A stretch of 64,000 bases of DNA from Puniceibacterium sp. IMCC21224 (GCF_001038505.1 NZ_LDPY01000002.1:186001-250000), one strand, 5' to 3'. Numbered from the stretch's first letter, positions 53,252 to 63,590 are shown. The notes: generated from the sequence alone by a model not told the origin. Numbers and translations are program-made.

Positions 53252-55372
53252 TCAGATGAAGATGATGTCGTCGAGGGTGAGTTGGGCCGCCGTGATGCCG
53301 AGGATCTCGATAATTTGGCCGTCATAGTTCAGAACAACACCGGCCTGTCCATCAATGTCTGCATCCGTCACTGACAGCGCGTCGAGTTTACCCTGAAGGC
53401 CGGAGCCTGGCGCATTCACGATGCCAGACGCGTCAAGTCGGAGGGTATCAATATTGTCCTCGAAATCGGTAATGCGGTCCACCGCTTGTTCATCGCTAAC
53501 GGTCCAGACGAAGGTGTCTGCCCCCGCGCCGCCCGACAGAAGATCACTGTTGACACCCCCGTTCAGGGTGTCGTCGCCAGTGCCACCCACAATCGTATCC
53601 GAGCCATCGCCGCCAGCAAGGAAATCGTCGCCTTCATCGCCGGTCAACATGTCGGCGCCCAGACCGCCACCGGCAAAATCATCGCCCGCGCCGGCCTCAA
53701 TCGTGTCCTGCCCGCTGCCACCACCAAGGTTGTCGTTGCCCGCGCCGCCGTCCACAAAGTCAAAGCCGTAAGACGCACCCATCGTGTCGTTTCCGTCACC
53801 ACCTGTCAAATGGTCGTCCTCGTTGCCACCCGCGAGCACGTCATCCCCTGCGCCAGCCATGATCGTATCATCTCCGCTGCCGCCGCCGATGGTGTCATTG
53901 CCGATACCGGCGTCGATCAAATCCGCCCCGGGCCCACCGCCAAGGCGGTCGTTTCCGTCGCCTCCGCTCAGTGTGTCATCGCCGTAGCCCGCCGCGATGT
54001 TGTCGTTGCCGACACCCCCAATGAGCACATCATCGCCGTCACGCCCGATAAGACCGTCGTCACCCGTGCCGCCGTCAAGTGTATCGCTCCAACTGCCACC
54101 CTCAAGCCGGTCGTCGCCCGCGTCGCCGCTAAGCATGTTTGGACCCTCGCCGCCCTCAAGGACATCGTTCCCACCACCCCCCGAAAGGGTGTCGGCGCCA
54201 TCGCCGCCAATGATGGTTTCACCGGCCACACCCCCGGTCAGGCTGTCATCGCCGGGTGTGCCGTCAATCGTCAGCGCAAGTGTTTTGATATCCTGAAAAC
54301 TCAGGATCTCTCCGCCGATCTCAATCTGTTCCACGTCGTCGGCGACAAAAACAGTGAAATTCGATGTCGGCGTAAGGCCCGCCAGGGTGACTGCATAGGT
54401 CTGGACATCGATCCGGACGGTTCCGTCCTCCTCAAGGCTATACTCAGTCTCTGACGTGCGGCTCTCGGACAATTGTGCAGCGTCGTACATCAGCAAAAGG
54501 TCGGTTCCGTCGCCACCGAATACTGTGCGGGTGCCATTACGACCTTCGATCGTGTCGTCACCTTCGCCGCCAAAGACTGTGTCGATAACGGGACTGCCGT
54601 CGGCGGGAGTCGAGGACCGGATGAGGTCGTTCCCCTCATCGCCATACAGCACGTCGGTGCCCCCGCCACCAAGCAGGGTATCGTCGCCGACACCACCGCG
54701 CAGAACATCGTCGCCATAGTTGCCGACAACCTGGTCATTGCCGGCACCGCCCATCAGCACGTTGCCCCATGTCTCAGGCCCGCGCCCGCCACTCACCGTG
54801 TCGTCGCCGTCGCCCCCGTCGATCGTATCCGCACCATCGCCGCCATAGATCGTGTCGTTCCCGGAGTTGCCGAACAAGCTGTCGTTGCCGGCCCCACCAT
54901 CCAGACTGTCGTGCCCCGCACCGCCTGACAGGGTGTCATGCCCATCGCCGCCGTTCAGGTCATCATCATCGCCGCCACCCTCAAGGCTGTCGTTGCCGTC
55001 ACCGCCGTCAAGGTGGTCATACCCTGCGCCGCCGTCCAGCGTATCGTCGCCATCCCGGCCAAAAAGCCGGTCGTTGCCAGGGCCAGCGGCAAGAAAGTCG
55101 TCGCCCGGTCCGCCGTCAAGATAATCTTGCGCCGCGCCACCATCGAGATTGTCGTTGCCGTCGCCCCCGAAAAGGTCGTCTGATCCGTCGTCGCCCTGCA
55201 GTATATCGTCGCCGGAATCCCCGCGCAGGAGGTCGTTGTCATCACCGCCGCTGATAACGTCGTCACCGCCACCGCCGAACAAAGTGTCCCTGCTCCCAAG
55301 GCCAAAAATGACGTCAGCTGCTGCTGATCCAGCGATGCTATCGGGGGAGGAGGTTCCGTTAAACTGTGGCAT
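53252..55372 (-). CDS. RTX (hemolysin-type) calcium-binding repeat protein
   Basis: About 706 residues built almost entirely of GGxGxDxUx nonapeptide repeats (for example GGDGNDNLDGG and GGAGNDSLFG), which bind Ca2+ and fold outside the cell. A non-repeat segment with more hydrophobic strands lies around residues 300-385. The end (DTFVWTVSDEQAVDRITDFE) is like the C-terminal secretion region of serralysin-type proteins, so type I secretion is expected. The ATG at 55372 has AGGA nine bases upstream. No enzyme domain, and no type I exporter gene is in the window. It may be an S-layer, adhesin or matrix protein. Confidence 0.9.
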   Translation of the reverse strand: MPQFNGTSSPDSIAGSAAADVIFGLGSRDTLFGGGGDDVISGGDDNDLLRGDSGDDILQGDDGSDDLFGGDGNDNLDGGAAQDYLDGGPGDDFLAAGPGNDRLFGRDGDDTLDGGAGYDHLDGGDGNDSLEGGGDDDDLNGGDGHDTLSGGAGHDSLDGGAGNDSLFGNSGNDTIYGGDGADTIDGGDGDDTVSGGRGPETWGNVLMGGAGNDQVVGNYGDDVLRGGVGDDTLLGGGGTDVLYGDEGNDLIRSSTPADGSPVIDTVFGGEGDDTIEGRNGTRTVFGGDGTDLLLMYDAAQLSESRTSETEYSLEEDGTVRIDVQTYAVTLAGLTPTSNFTVFVADDVEQIEIGGEILSFQDIKTLALTIDGTPGDDSLTGGVAGETIIGGDGADTLSGGGGNDVLEGGEGPNMLSGDAGDDRLEGGSWSDTLDGGTGDDGLIGRDGDDVLIGGVGNDNIAAGYGDDTLSGGDGNDRLGGGPGADLIDAGIGNDTIGGGSGDDTIMAGAGDDVLAGGNEDDHLTGGDGNDTMGASYGFDFVDGGAGNDNLGGGSGQDTIEAGAGDDFAGGGLGADMLTGDEGDDFLAGGDGSDTIVGGTGDDTLNGGVNSDLLSGGAGADTFVWTVSDEQAVDRITDFEDNIDTLRLDASGIVNAPGSGLQGKLDALSVTDADIDGQAGVVLNYDGQIIEILGITAAQLTLDDIIFI

Positions 55373-55805
55373 CTTAGTAAATCCTGATAGTGCTATATTG
55401 ACCTTGTTGTACGCCTTCCAAAAGTGCAGACGCATCGGTCCATACGATATCCCGTGTGCCTCGTGAGTCCATGGCGCACGAAGAAAAATTATTTATTCAC
55501 GGTGCAAGAACAGAAGTCTGAAAACCCGCGTGATCCCATTCATCCTGCCGCTACCACACCGCAATCATCGATCAGCAGACAGTTGCAGGCCTGCCTATCC
55601 GCAAAAAAATGGCCGACCGTGGAAGAGAGACTGTCGGGCACAAGCACCTACCCCCACATCCGCGTTGCCGGAAACCAGAAGCACGCCCCAAGAACCAGTT
55701 GCGCAACAATGCCTCACCAATGAGGCCTTGTAGGCTGTCGCGTCGTCTGTATAATTTTGGTCTGCTTTATTGCACTTAGACAGACTAACCGGGTAGAGTT
55801 TCAAC
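55373..55805. other. Intergenic region between divergent RTX and mnh genes
   Basis: About 430 bases, which should hold both promoters. A 99-codon plus-strand frame at 55424-55723 has no ribosome binding site and no recognisable family and is not called. No clear palindrome or terminator was found. Confidence 0.5.
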
Positions 55806-58685
55806 GTGTCACTTTTCTTCATCGTTTCCTTGCCGTTCTTCGGTGCCTTGCTTCCTGGTCTGATGAACGCCGCAGGGCGGTCAGCCTGCGCTGGTGTGAC
55901 GTTTGCTGTCTCTCTTATTGCGTTTCTGGGTCTGCTGACCAATCTTCCCTCGGTTCTGGCGGGCGAGGTCGTGATGGCCCGGATCGACTGGATGCCACTG
56001 CTTGGGCTGAATTTCACGCTTATGCTTGACGGGCTTGGGTTTTTCTTTGCTGTGCTGATCCTTGGCATCGGGCTTTTGATCATCGCATATGCGCGGCACT
56101 ATCTCAGCCGCGATGACAATATGGGCGAATTCTTTACCTATCTCCTGCTGTTTCAGGGCGCGATGGTGGGCATCGTACTCAGCGACAACATTCTGCTCTT
56201 GTTGATCTTTTGGGAGCTGACATCGCTGTCGTCATTCCTGTTGATCGGGTACTGGAAGCATTTGCCAGAAGGGCGACAGGGCGCACGGATGGCCTTGGTC
56301 GTGACCGGCATGGGCGGGCTGGCGATGATCGGTGGCATGCTGATCCTGGGTCAGATCGTCGGCAGCTATGATCTAAGCGTCATTTTGCAGCACCGCGAAC
56401 TGATCCAGGCGGACCCGCTTTATGTTCCGGCGCTGATCCTGATCCTGCTTGGCTGTTTCACCAAATCGGCACAGTTCCCGTTCCACTTCTGGTTGCCACA
56501 TGCGATGGCCGCCCCGACACCTGTCTCGGCTTATCTGCACTCGGCCACGATGGTTAAGGCCGGGATTTTCCTGATGGCCCGTATGTGGCCGGTGCTGTCA
56601 GGCACGCCGGAGTGGATTGGGATCGTGACGACGGCGGGGCTGATCACAATGGTTCTCGGGGCGTTGATCGCCCTGTTCAAACACGACCTTAAGGCGCTTC
56701 TGGCGTTCTCGACTGTCAGTCACCTTGGGTTGATCACCATGCTTTTGGGAACCGGCACCGCCTTTGGCGCTATGGCGGCCGTGTTTCATATCCTGAACCA
56801 TGCCACCTTCAAGGCGGCCCTGTTCATGTCTGCCGGGATTGTCGATCACGAGGCCCACACCCGCGATATTCGCCGATTGGGTGGGTTGCGCAGACTGATG
56901 CCAGTGACCTTTATGATTGCGACGCTCGCCGCCTTGTCGATGGCGGGCATTCCACTGCTGAACGGGTTCTTGTCCAAAGAAATGATGCTGGAGGAAACGC
57001 TGCACACCACGCTCTTTGGCATGCCGCTGTTGGTTCCCGTGCTGGCAACTATCGGTTCGCTGTTATCCGCCGCCTATTGCTTTCGTCTGATCGGGCACGT
57101 TTTCCTTGGGCCGGTGCGCGACGACTACCCGTCCAAGCCGCATGATCCGGGCCCCGGTTTGTGGCTACCGCCCGGCATTCTGGTCACTCTTGTCGTGGTG
57201 ATCGGCGTCGCTCCGTTTCTGGCCGAGCCATTTGTAAAGATCGTTACCGCATCGCTGCTGGGCATCGAAGCAGACGTTCCTGATGACCATTTCAAGATTT
57301 GGCATGGTTTGGTGCCGGCGCTCTATATGTCGATTACCGCGGTGATTGGCGGCGTACTCTTGATGGTTCTGTACCGCCCACTCCTGCGCGCATGGGAAGC
57401 GGCGCCGCGACCCGAGGCCAAAGTAATCTTTGACATGATTGTCGAAGGCGCAGCGCGGCTGGCGCAAAAAATCATCTTTGCACTGCACAACGGCGCTTTC
57501 ACGCGCTACGCTGTCATTGCGACAATTGCGATGCTCGCTGCGGGATTTCATGCGTGGAGCACAGGAACAGTTTCCGCGCCGACACGGGCCATGCAAGCTG
57601 CCAACCCCGTGGCCATTGCGGGTTGGGCCATGCTTGTCGCCGCCAGTTGTGCCTTGGTTCTCTTGCACCGCAACCGGCTCTTGTCATTGATCCTGATTGG
57701 TATCGTGGGTCTGATGGTTTCGATCGGATTTGTGTATCTGAGCGCGCCGGACCTTGCCATGACACAGTTCACGGTTGAGGTGGTGACGATCATCCTGCTG
57801 CTGCTGGCGCTGAATTTCCTGCCAAACTACACGCCGATCGAAAGCTCGGTTCTGCGTCGAGTGCGTGATGGTGTCGTGGCCGTCGCGGGGGGCCTGGCGA
57901 CATTCGCGCTGGCCTATCACTACCTTTTGCGCGATGCCGTCGGCACGCCAATTTCCGAGTTCCACCTGGCAAACTCGTACAAAGGTGGCGGGGGGACCAA
58001 TGTGGTCAACGTTATCCTGGTCGATTTCCGGGGCTTTGACACGTACGGCGAAATCATCGTTCTGGGTATTGCGGCCCTGCTGATCTACGCGTTGACGGAA
58101 ACACTGCTGGACGGCCCGGTGCGCGCGCGTCTGCTGAACCGAAAACCGGATCAACCACGGGCAGGTGACAAGCATCCGATGATGATGGTTGTCCTGACCC
58201 GCGTCATCATGCCCGTGGTTCTGATGGTGGGCTTTTACATCTTTCTGCGGGGCCATAACGAACCCGGCGGCGGCTTTATCGCAGGTTTGATAGTCTCTAT
58301 CGGTGTGGTGATGCAATATATGGCCAGCGGTTTCGCCTGGACCTCTGCGCGACTGAGATACCCTTACCACGGGGTCATTGGCGCGGGTGTGCTGATCGCC
58401 GGGTTTACCGGAATGGGGGCGTGGTTTGTCGGCAAACCTTTCCTGACGTCTGATTTCACCTATGTTCGCATTCCGCCTTTTGAAAAATTCGAACTCGCAA
58501 CGGCGTCGATTTTCGACCTTGGTGTTTTTCTGGCCGTGGTCGGGGCAGTTATGCTGTCACTCGAGAGCTTCTCTCGACTGGCCCGGCGCGCGAATATGAA
58601 AGACAGCGAACATCCGATGGACATCGACCCGTCGCGTGATGAACTGCCACTGGATGAACACGATCCGATAAAGGGGGGCGCGTAA
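55806..58685 (+). CDS. mnhA: MnhA/MnhB fusion (MrpA-MrpB, PhaAB type) antiporter subunit
   Basis: A 959-residue, highly hydrophobic protein starting at a GTG. The first ~520 residues form the NuoL-like proton-translocating domain (KSAQFPFHFWLPHAMAAPTP and FKHDLKALLAFSTVSHLGLI are the antiporter signatures). An MrpA C-terminal extension follows. From about residue 790 the MrpB domain is fused (RGHNEPGGGFIAGLIVSIG). This MrpA-MrpB fusion is the arrangement of rhizobial PhaAB. The complex exchanges Na+ or K+ for protons at the inner membrane. It is the first gene of a seven-function operon. Confidence 0.95.
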   Translation: MSLFFIVSLPFFGALLPGLMNAAGRSACAGVTFAVSLIAFLGLLTNLPSVLAGEVVMARIDWMPLLGLNFTLMLDGLGFFFAVLILGIGLLIIAYARHYLSRDDNMGEFFTYLLLFQGAMVGIVLSDNILLLLIFWELTSLSSFLLIGYWKHLPEGRQGARMALVVTGMGGLAMIGGMLILGQIVGSYDLSVILQHRELIQADPLYVPALILILLGCFTKSAQFPFHFWLPHAMAAPTPVSAYLHSATMVKAGIFLMARMWPVLSGTPEWIGIVTTAGLITMVLGALIALFKHDLKALLAFSTVSHLGLITMLLGTGTAFGAMAAVFHILNHATFKAALFMSAGIVDHEAHTRDIRRLGGLRRLMPVTFMIATLAALSMAGIPLLNGFLSKEMMLEETLHTTLFGMPLLVPVLATIGSLLSAAYCFRLIGHVFLGPVRDDYPSKPHDPGPGLWLPPGILVTLVVVIGVAPFLAEPFVKIVTASLLGIEADVPDDHFKIWHGLVPALYMSITAVIGGVLLMVLYRPLLRAWEAAPRPEAKVIFDMIVEGAARLAQKIIFALHNGAFTRYAVIATIAMLAAGFHAWSTGTVSAPTRAMQAANPVAIAGWAMLVAASCALVLLHRNRLLSLILIGIVGLMVSIGFVYLSAPDLAMTQFTVEVVTIILLLLALNFLPNYTPIESSVLRRVRDGVVAVAGGLATFALAYHYLLRDAVGTPISEFHLANSYKGGGGTNVVNVILVDFRGFDTYGEIIVLGIAALLIYALTETLLDGPVRARLLNRKPDQPRAGDKHPMMMVVLTRVIMPVVLMVGFYIFLRGHNEPGGGFIAGLIVSIGVVMQYMASGFAWTSARLRYPYHGVIGAGVLIAGFTGMGAWFVGKPFLTSDFTYVRIPPFEKFELATASIFDLGVFLAVVGAVMLSLESFSRLARRANMKDSEHPMDIDPSRDELPLDEHDPIKGGA

Positions 58686-58686
58686 C

Positions 58687-59043
58687 ATGGAGCTTCTCGT
58701 TGCCTCCGCCATTGGCATCCTGACCGCAAGCGGGCTGTACCTTACGCTGCGGTTGCGCACCTTTCCGGTGATCCTGGGTATTTCGCTGCTGACCTATGCG
58801 GTGAACGTGTTTCTGTTTGCCTCCGGTCGCCTGACCGTCGGCGCGCCACCAATCCTGGCCGATGGCGTGACGGTGTATACCGACCCTCTTCCGCAGGCGC
58901 TGGTGCTGACGGCCATCGTCATTTCCTTTGGGATGACAGCTGTCGTGGTGATGATCAGTCTGGGCGCATATCTTGGAGCAGATGACGATCACGTCGATGA
59001 TCAACCTGTTCAGAGTGACACCCCGGCGGAGGAGACATCATGA
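58687..59043 (+). CDS. mnhC: Mrp antiporter subunit MnhC
   Basis: A 118-residue, three-helix NuoK-like subunit (ASAIGILTASGLYLTLRLRT, then DPLPQALVLTAIVISFGMTA, the MrpC signature). It starts two bases after mnhA and overlaps mnhD by four bases. The acidic C-terminal tail is typical of MnhC. Confidence 0.95.
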   Translation: MELLVASAIGILTASGLYLTLRLRTFPVILGISLLTYAVNVFLFASGRLTVGAPPILADGVTVYTDPLPQALVLTAIVISFGMTAVVVMISLGAYLGADDDHVDDQPVQSDTPAEETS

Positions 59044-60581
59044 TCCACTGGATCATCGCGCCCGTCGTTTTGCCTGCTTTGCTGGCACCGTTTATCGTGT
59101 TGGCCGCGCGCTATCACATTCAGATTCAGCGCGCCTTTTCAGTCGGCGGTGTTCTGGCGTTGATCTTCATCGCGGCCGGACTTTGTTGGGAGGTTTCTGA
59201 CGGCAGCGTCGTACTCTACCAACTGGGCGATTGGGCGGCACCGTTCGGCATCGTGATTGTCGGCGACCGATTGTCGACCTTCATGGTTCTGCTGACATCC
59301 GTATTGGCGTTCTTTGTGCTGCTTTACGCCATCGGATCGGGCTGGGACAACAGGGGGTGGCATTTTCACGCGCTCTTTCAGTTTCAGCTTATGGGCATTC
59401 TGGGTGCGTTTCTGACCGGGGATCTTTTCAACCTGTTCGTGTTCTTCGAAGTGCTGTTGATCGCCTCATATGGGCTGATGATTCACGCTGGTGGAAATGC
59501 AAGGTTACAGGCTGGCGTGCAATACGTGCTTTTCAATCTGATTGGCTCAACGCTGTTCCTGTTTGCCTTGGGCGCGATTTACGCCGAAACCGGCACGCTG
59601 AACATGGCCGATCTGGCGCAGCGTGTTGCGATGATCGGTCCGGAAGAGACGGTGGGCATTCGCGTTGCATCGGTTCTACTGTTGCTGGTGTTTGCGATCA
59701 AGGCGGCTATCGTGCCTCTGCATTTCTGGCTGCCGTCAAGCTATGCCGAAGCCCCCGCACCGGTGGCGGCGCTATTTGCCATCATGACCAAGGTGGGCGC
59801 CTACGCGATCATCCGCGTTTACACGCTGATTTTTCCGCCTGACCTGGATGTCACATCGGGTCTTCATGACCTGTGGTTGCTCCCCGCTGCATTGGTGTCG
59901 CTCGCGATTGGAATGGTCGGCGTTCTGGCCGCCAAAAGGCTGGACCGGCTGGTCGCCTTTTCCATCATCGGGTCGATGGGGATGGTGATGGTGTCGATAT
60001 CACTGTTCACCCCGGCGGGCATCGCGACGGCGCTGTACTATACCGTACATTCGACGCTCGCCGGAGCTGCATTGTTCCTGATCGCAGATCTTGTGCGTAC
60101 CGGGCGCGGGAATCTGGAACTGACACCGCAACCGCCAATGGCCGGAACTACGCTGACGGCGGCGCTGTTTTTCCTGGGTGCCATTGCGATGGCCGGCTTG
60201 CCGCCCCTTTCGGGTTTTCTTGGCAAACTTCTGGTGTTGGAGGCGGCCTATGACACGGATCTGATGGTTTGGATCTGGGCGGTTGTCCTGATTTCCAGCC
60301 TGATCAGCATTATTGGATTTTCCCGCGCAGGCAGCATCCTATTCTGGAAGGCCCATAGCATAGAGGTGCCGGACGGCGCAGCTCAGACGACGCCACCAAC
60401 GATCCTGTCATATGTCTCAGTAGGTGGGTTGTGTGTGCTGCTTGCCGCCCATACGGTCTTTGCCGGGCAGGTACATCGGTACACAACAACCATGGCGGCC
60501 CAGTTGTTCGCGCCGGAAACCTACATCTCGACCGTGATCAATACGCCCGGCAAGCTCAGCGAACCGACGGAGGATCACTGA
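59040..60581 (+). CDS. mnhD: Mrp antiporter subunit MnhD
   Basis: A 513-residue, 14-helix NuoN/NuoM-like subunit. Antiporter signatures: FVFFEVLLIASYGLMIH with the conserved Glu, AIKAAIVPLHFWLPSSYAEA with the conserved Lys, and RLDRLVAFSIIGSMGMVMVS. It provides a second ion-translocating unit beside MnhA. Start overlaps mnhC; mnhE follows by one base. Confidence 0.96.
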   Translation: MIHWIIAPVVLPALLAPFIVLAARYHIQIQRAFSVGGVLALIFIAAGLCWEVSDGSVVLYQLGDWAAPFGIVIVGDRLSTFMVLLTSVLAFFVLLYAIGSGWDNRGWHFHALFQFQLMGILGAFLTGDLFNLFVFFEVLLIASYGLMIHAGGNARLQAGVQYVLFNLIGSTLFLFALGAIYAETGTLNMADLAQRVAMIGPEETVGIRVASVLLLLVFAIKAAIVPLHFWLPSSYAEAPAPVAALFAIMTKVGAYAIIRVYTLIFPPDLDVTSGLHDLWLLPAALVSLAIGMVGVLAAKRLDRLVAFSIIGSMGMVMVSISLFTPAGIATALYYTVHSTLAGAALFLIADLVRTGRGNLELTPQPPMAGTTLTAALFFLGAIAMAGLPPLSGFLGKLLVLEAAYDTDLMVWIWAVVLISSLISIIGFSRAGSILFWKAHSIEVPDGAAQTTPPTILSYVSVGGLCVLLAAHTVFAGQVHRYTTTMAAQLFAPETYISTVINTPGKLSEPTEDH

Positions 60582-60582
60582 C

Positions 60583-61083
60583 ATGACGCGCGCATACCGC
60601 TGGCTCTTGCCACACCCATTTTTGACCCTCACTCTGGTGGTCGTCTGGATGCTACTGCAGGATGGGATATCCGCAGGGATGGTTGTGTTCGGGATTATCC
60701 TGGGAATCATCATCCCGTGGGTCACGTCAATCTGGTGGCCAGATACGCCCAAGGGATTCCGGCTGGGCAAGATGGTCAGCTATAGCATCATCGTCATGTG
60801 GGATATCGTCGTTGCCAATATTCAGGTCGCCTGGATTGTTCTGACGGTCCCGAATACGAAACTGAAACCTGCCTGGATTGTCGTGCCCCTCGAATTGCGC
60901 CAACCCGAGGCTATAACGGTGCTTGCGGGCACCATCACCCTTACCCCCGGCACCGTTTCCTCGGACCTCTCCGACGAAGGCCACAGCCTGCTCGTGCATG
61001 TTCTGCACACAGATGATCCTGATGCGATACGGGATGACATCAAGATACGTTATGAACGCCGCCTATTGGAAATTTTCTCATGA
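60583..61083 (+). CDS. mnhE: Mrp antiporter subunit MnhE
   Basis: A 166-residue subunit: two N-terminal helices, SYSIIVMWDIVVANIQVAWI in the middle, and a soluble C-terminal domain containing LAGTITLTPGTVSSDLSDEG, the MrpE hallmark. It begins one base after mnhD and overlaps mnhF by four bases. It is needed for assembly of the complex. Confidence 0.95.
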   Translation: MTRAYRWLLPHPFLTLTLVVVWMLLQDGISAGMVVFGIILGIIIPWVTSIWWPDTPKGFRLGKMVSYSIIVMWDIVVANIQVAWIVLTVPNTKLKPAWIVVPLELRQPEAITVLAGTITLTPGTVSSDLSDEGHSLLVHVLHTDDPDAIRDDIKIRYERRLLEIFS

Positions 61084-61367
61084 CCTTTGCTATGGGACTT
61101 ATGAATGCAGCTTTGATCATCGCCTTTCTGGCGCTTGCGCTTGGCCAGCTCATGTCGATGGTGCGGCTGGTGGTTGGGCCGACACCGGGTGACCGAATAC
61201 TCGCTCTGGATACGATGGTCATCAACGTGTTGGGGCTGGTCGTTGTGTTAGGTATTCATCAGGGCACGCAAATCTACTTTGAGGTGGCGTTGCTGATTGC
61301 GATGCTGGGGTTTGTGTCAACGGTCGCTTTGGCGCGCTTCATTTTGCGGGGGGACATTATCGAATGA
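61080..61367 (+). CDS. mnhF: Mrp antiporter subunit MnhF
   Basis: A 95-residue, three-helix subunit with the MrpF motif VVGPTPGDRILALDTMVINV. Four-base overlaps with both mnhE and mnhG show tight translational coupling. Confidence 0.94.
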   Translation: MTFAMGLMNAALIIAFLALALGQLMSMVRLVVGPTPGDRILALDTMVINVLGLVVVLGIHQGTQIYFEVALLIAMLGFVSTVALARFILRGDIIE

Positions 61368-61729
61368 CGTTTCAGATCATCGGAACCTGCGTTGCCGCAC
61401 TTTCGTTGCTGATCGGATCGGGCTTTGTGCTGGTCGGTGTCATTGGCCTGCTGAAATTCAACGATCCGATGACCCGCCTTCATGCACCGACCAAGGTTGG
61501 CACAATCGGAATTGGCATGCTGCTTTTGGCGTCGATGTTAAATGCCTTTGTATCCGGTAAAGGGTCGCTCAATGAACTCTTGATAATGGCATTTCTGTTT
61601 GTCACAGCACCGATCTCTGCAAACTTTATCGCAAAGGTCAGTATCCACCGCCGAGCCTGCGCAACCCCGCCGCCACCGCCACTCGACAACACATGGTCAA
61701 CGCTCCAAACCCCCGAATCCGAGCAGTAA
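61364..61729 (+). CDS. mnhG: Mrp antiporter subunit MnhG
   Basis: A 121-residue subunit with three helices and the MrpG motif GVIGLLKFNDPMTRLHAPTK, followed by GTIGIGMLLLASML. A proline-rich tail of about 20 residues ends the protein. It is the last gene of the operon and is convergent with phnE, about 245 bases away, where I see no clear terminator. Confidence 0.94.
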   Translation: MTFQIIGTCVAALSLLIGSGFVLVGVIGLLKFNDPMTRLHAPTKVGTIGIGMLLLASMLNAFVSGKGSLNELLIMAFLFVTAPISANFIAKVSIHRRACATPPPPPLDNTWSTLQTPESEQ

Positions 61730-61974
61730 GTCCCAGAGGTCGTGACCCGCGCGTCAAAGACCGGACTGGAAGGGGCGGCGCTGACTGACGCCGGTTTCCA
61801 ACAGGCTCTGTTGTCTGGCATCTGACTATCAAAGATATCGACACAGCCAACCTGTATTGGTTTGCCCGTTGCAATGCAGTGTCAACCGACCGCGCGACTG
61901 TCGTGCCACGTCCGTCGCGGGTGTTTGATCCGAGGTGACGTTGAACTGAGCAGTGTATGAGCACACAAATTCGA

Positions 61975-62787
61975 TCAGATTATCGCATGCCGCACACGTG
62001 CAGAGATCCATTCACTCAGCACGACGGTCGCCAGAATCAAAAGCAGGATCACCGAAATCTGGCTCCAGGCCAGGGTGTTGAGAGAAGCCTGCAGCTTGAG
62101 CCCGATGCCACCCGCACCCACAAGCCCAAGGATGGTACTTTCGCGGATATTGATATCCCAGCGGAATACGGTGATGCCCCAGAAGGTTGGCATGATTTGC
62201 GGCACGATCCCATAGCTCAGAACCTGCGCCCCGCTGGCACCGGTGGCTTCGATTGCTTCAATCTGCGTCGCGTCGGTTTCTTCGATCGCTTCGTACAGCA
62301 GTTTCCCAATAAAGCCGATGGATCTGAGCGCGATTGCCACGATGCCGGCCAATAGGCCCGGGCCGATAATCGCCACCAGCAATAATGCCCAGATCAACGA
62401 ATTGATCGAGCGCGAGGCCACAATGATGAACAATGCGACGGGTCGCAGAAACGCGGCGGAAGGCGTGGTGTTGCGAGCGGCCAGAAAGGCGACGGGCACC
62501 GCCATGATCACGCCGCCAATGGTGCCAAGCGTGGCAATGTTAAGCGTGTCCCAAAGCGGCTGCATCAACTCGGGCAGGTAGAACCAGCGCGGCGGCAGCA
62601 TCCGACCACCGATATCGGCGGCCTGACGCGGCGCATCCTGCACGAAATACCAAATTGTATCCCGCGTCATGATCTGCCAGCAAAAGACGAATAACGCGAC
62701 CAGCGCCAGCCATCCCCCCCAAAGCAGCAGCCGTCCACGCGGACTGCGATACGACCAAACCTGACTATAATGCGAAATCTCGGTCAT
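61975..62787 (-). CDS. phnE: Phosphonate ABC transporter permease PhnE (second copy)
   Basis: A 270-residue permease with six helices and the PhnE-type cytoplasmic loop EAIEATGASGAQVLSYGIVP. FRWDINIRESTILGLVGAGG is the C-terminal family signature, where the E-S-x-I-x-G pattern is almost identical to the first copy. Two PhnE proteins form the channel of the phosphonate/phosphate-analogue importer. Its start overlaps the upstream phnE by four bases, and it is the last gene of the operon inside the window. Confidence 0.93.
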   Translation of the reverse strand: MTEISHYSQVWSYRSPRGRLLLWGGWLALVALFVFCWQIMTRDTIWYFVQDAPRQAADIGGRMLPPRWFYLPELMQPLWDTLNIATLGTIGGVIMAVPVAFLAARNTTPSAAFLRPVALFIIVASRSINSLIWALLLVAIIGPGLLAGIVAIALRSIGFIGKLLYEAIEETDATQIEAIEATGASGAQVLSYGIVPQIMPTFWGITVFRWDINIRESTILGLVGAGGIGLKLQASLNTLAWSQISVILLLILATVVLSEWISARVRHAII

Positions 62788-63590
62788 TGCAGGAACTTCC
62801 GCAGATAGCTTGAACTGTATTCGGCGACCATCACGATGGCGATGATGATCAGAAGGATCGCGCCCGCGCTATCGTATTCATAGCGATCAATTGCCGTGTT
62901 CAATGTCGCGCCAATCCCGCCGGCGCCGACGATACCGATCACCGCGCTTTCACGGAAATTGATATCGAGCCGATAGAGCGATAGACCGATCAGCCGCGGC
63001 ATGACCTGCGGCTGCACGGCATAATTGACCAATTGCGCCCACGACGCGCCGGTGGCGCGCACCGCGTCGGCCTGTGCCTCGTCTATTTCCTCGATATTGT
63101 CGGCCAGAAGTTTGGCGATAAAGCCAATGGTGGCAAAGGACAGTGTCAGAAACCCAGCAAAGGGGCCAAAGCCGAACATCGCGACAAAGAAAATCGCGAT
63201 TATCACCTCTTGCAGGGCGCGGCTGACCGCGACGATCGACCGGCAGATGTAATAGATCCAGCGCGGCGCCAGGTTGCGGGCCGCCCCGATGCCGATGGGG
63301 ATCGATATCACGATGCCTACCACGGTTGATGTCAGCGTCATTGTCAGGCTTTCGACCAGACCCTGACTGATGTCATACCAGCGGCTGGTAAAGTCGGGTT
63401 GCAGAAATCCCATGACAAAGCGTTGCCCACGCTCCAGCCCATCATAGACGCGCGTCCAGTTTACCTCGACCGTACCAACGGCGAGCATCAGATAGACGAC
63501 GATGGCGATCTGAACCGCCAACCGCCAGCGCCGATCCTTGAGGATCTGCGGCGGGCGGCACCAGGTTGTTGGATAGGACGGCGCAGTCAT
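62784..63590 (-). CDS. phnE: Phosphonate ABC transporter permease PhnE (first copy)
   Basis: A 268-residue permease, paralogous to the one after it (ADAVRATGASWAQLVNYAVQ and YRLDINFRESAVIGIVGAGG match the same positions). Six helices with a longer periplasmic N-terminal part. The ATG shares one base with the phnC stop (TGATG). The binding protein gene phnD is not between phnC and phnE and would have to lie upstream, beyond the window. Confidence 0.93.
   Translation of the reverse strand: MTAPSYPTTWCRPPQILKDRRWRLAVQIAIVVYLMLAVGTVEVNWTRVYDGLERGQRFVMGFLQPDFTSRWYDISQGLVESLTMTLTSTVVGIVISIPIGIGAARNLAPRWIYYICRSIVAVSRALQEVIIAIFFVAMFGFGPFAGFLTLSFATIGFIAKLLADNIEEIDEAQADAVRATGASWAQLVNYAVQPQVMPRLIGLSLYRLDINFRESAVIGIVGAGGIGATLNTAIDRYEYDSAGAILLIIIAIVMVAEYSSSYLRKFLQ

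Noticed and set aside
53486..54454. Long plus-strand frames opposite the RTX gene, rich in Val/Ala/Ile or Pro/Ser
   Set aside because: They are shadow translations of the glycine/aspartate repeats on the minus strand.
53500..55300. Regular short-period DNA repetition that could suggest a CRISPR or satellite array
   Set aside because: The period is the 9-codon RTX repeat and the copies vary as coding sequence does; there are no constant repeats with unique spacers.
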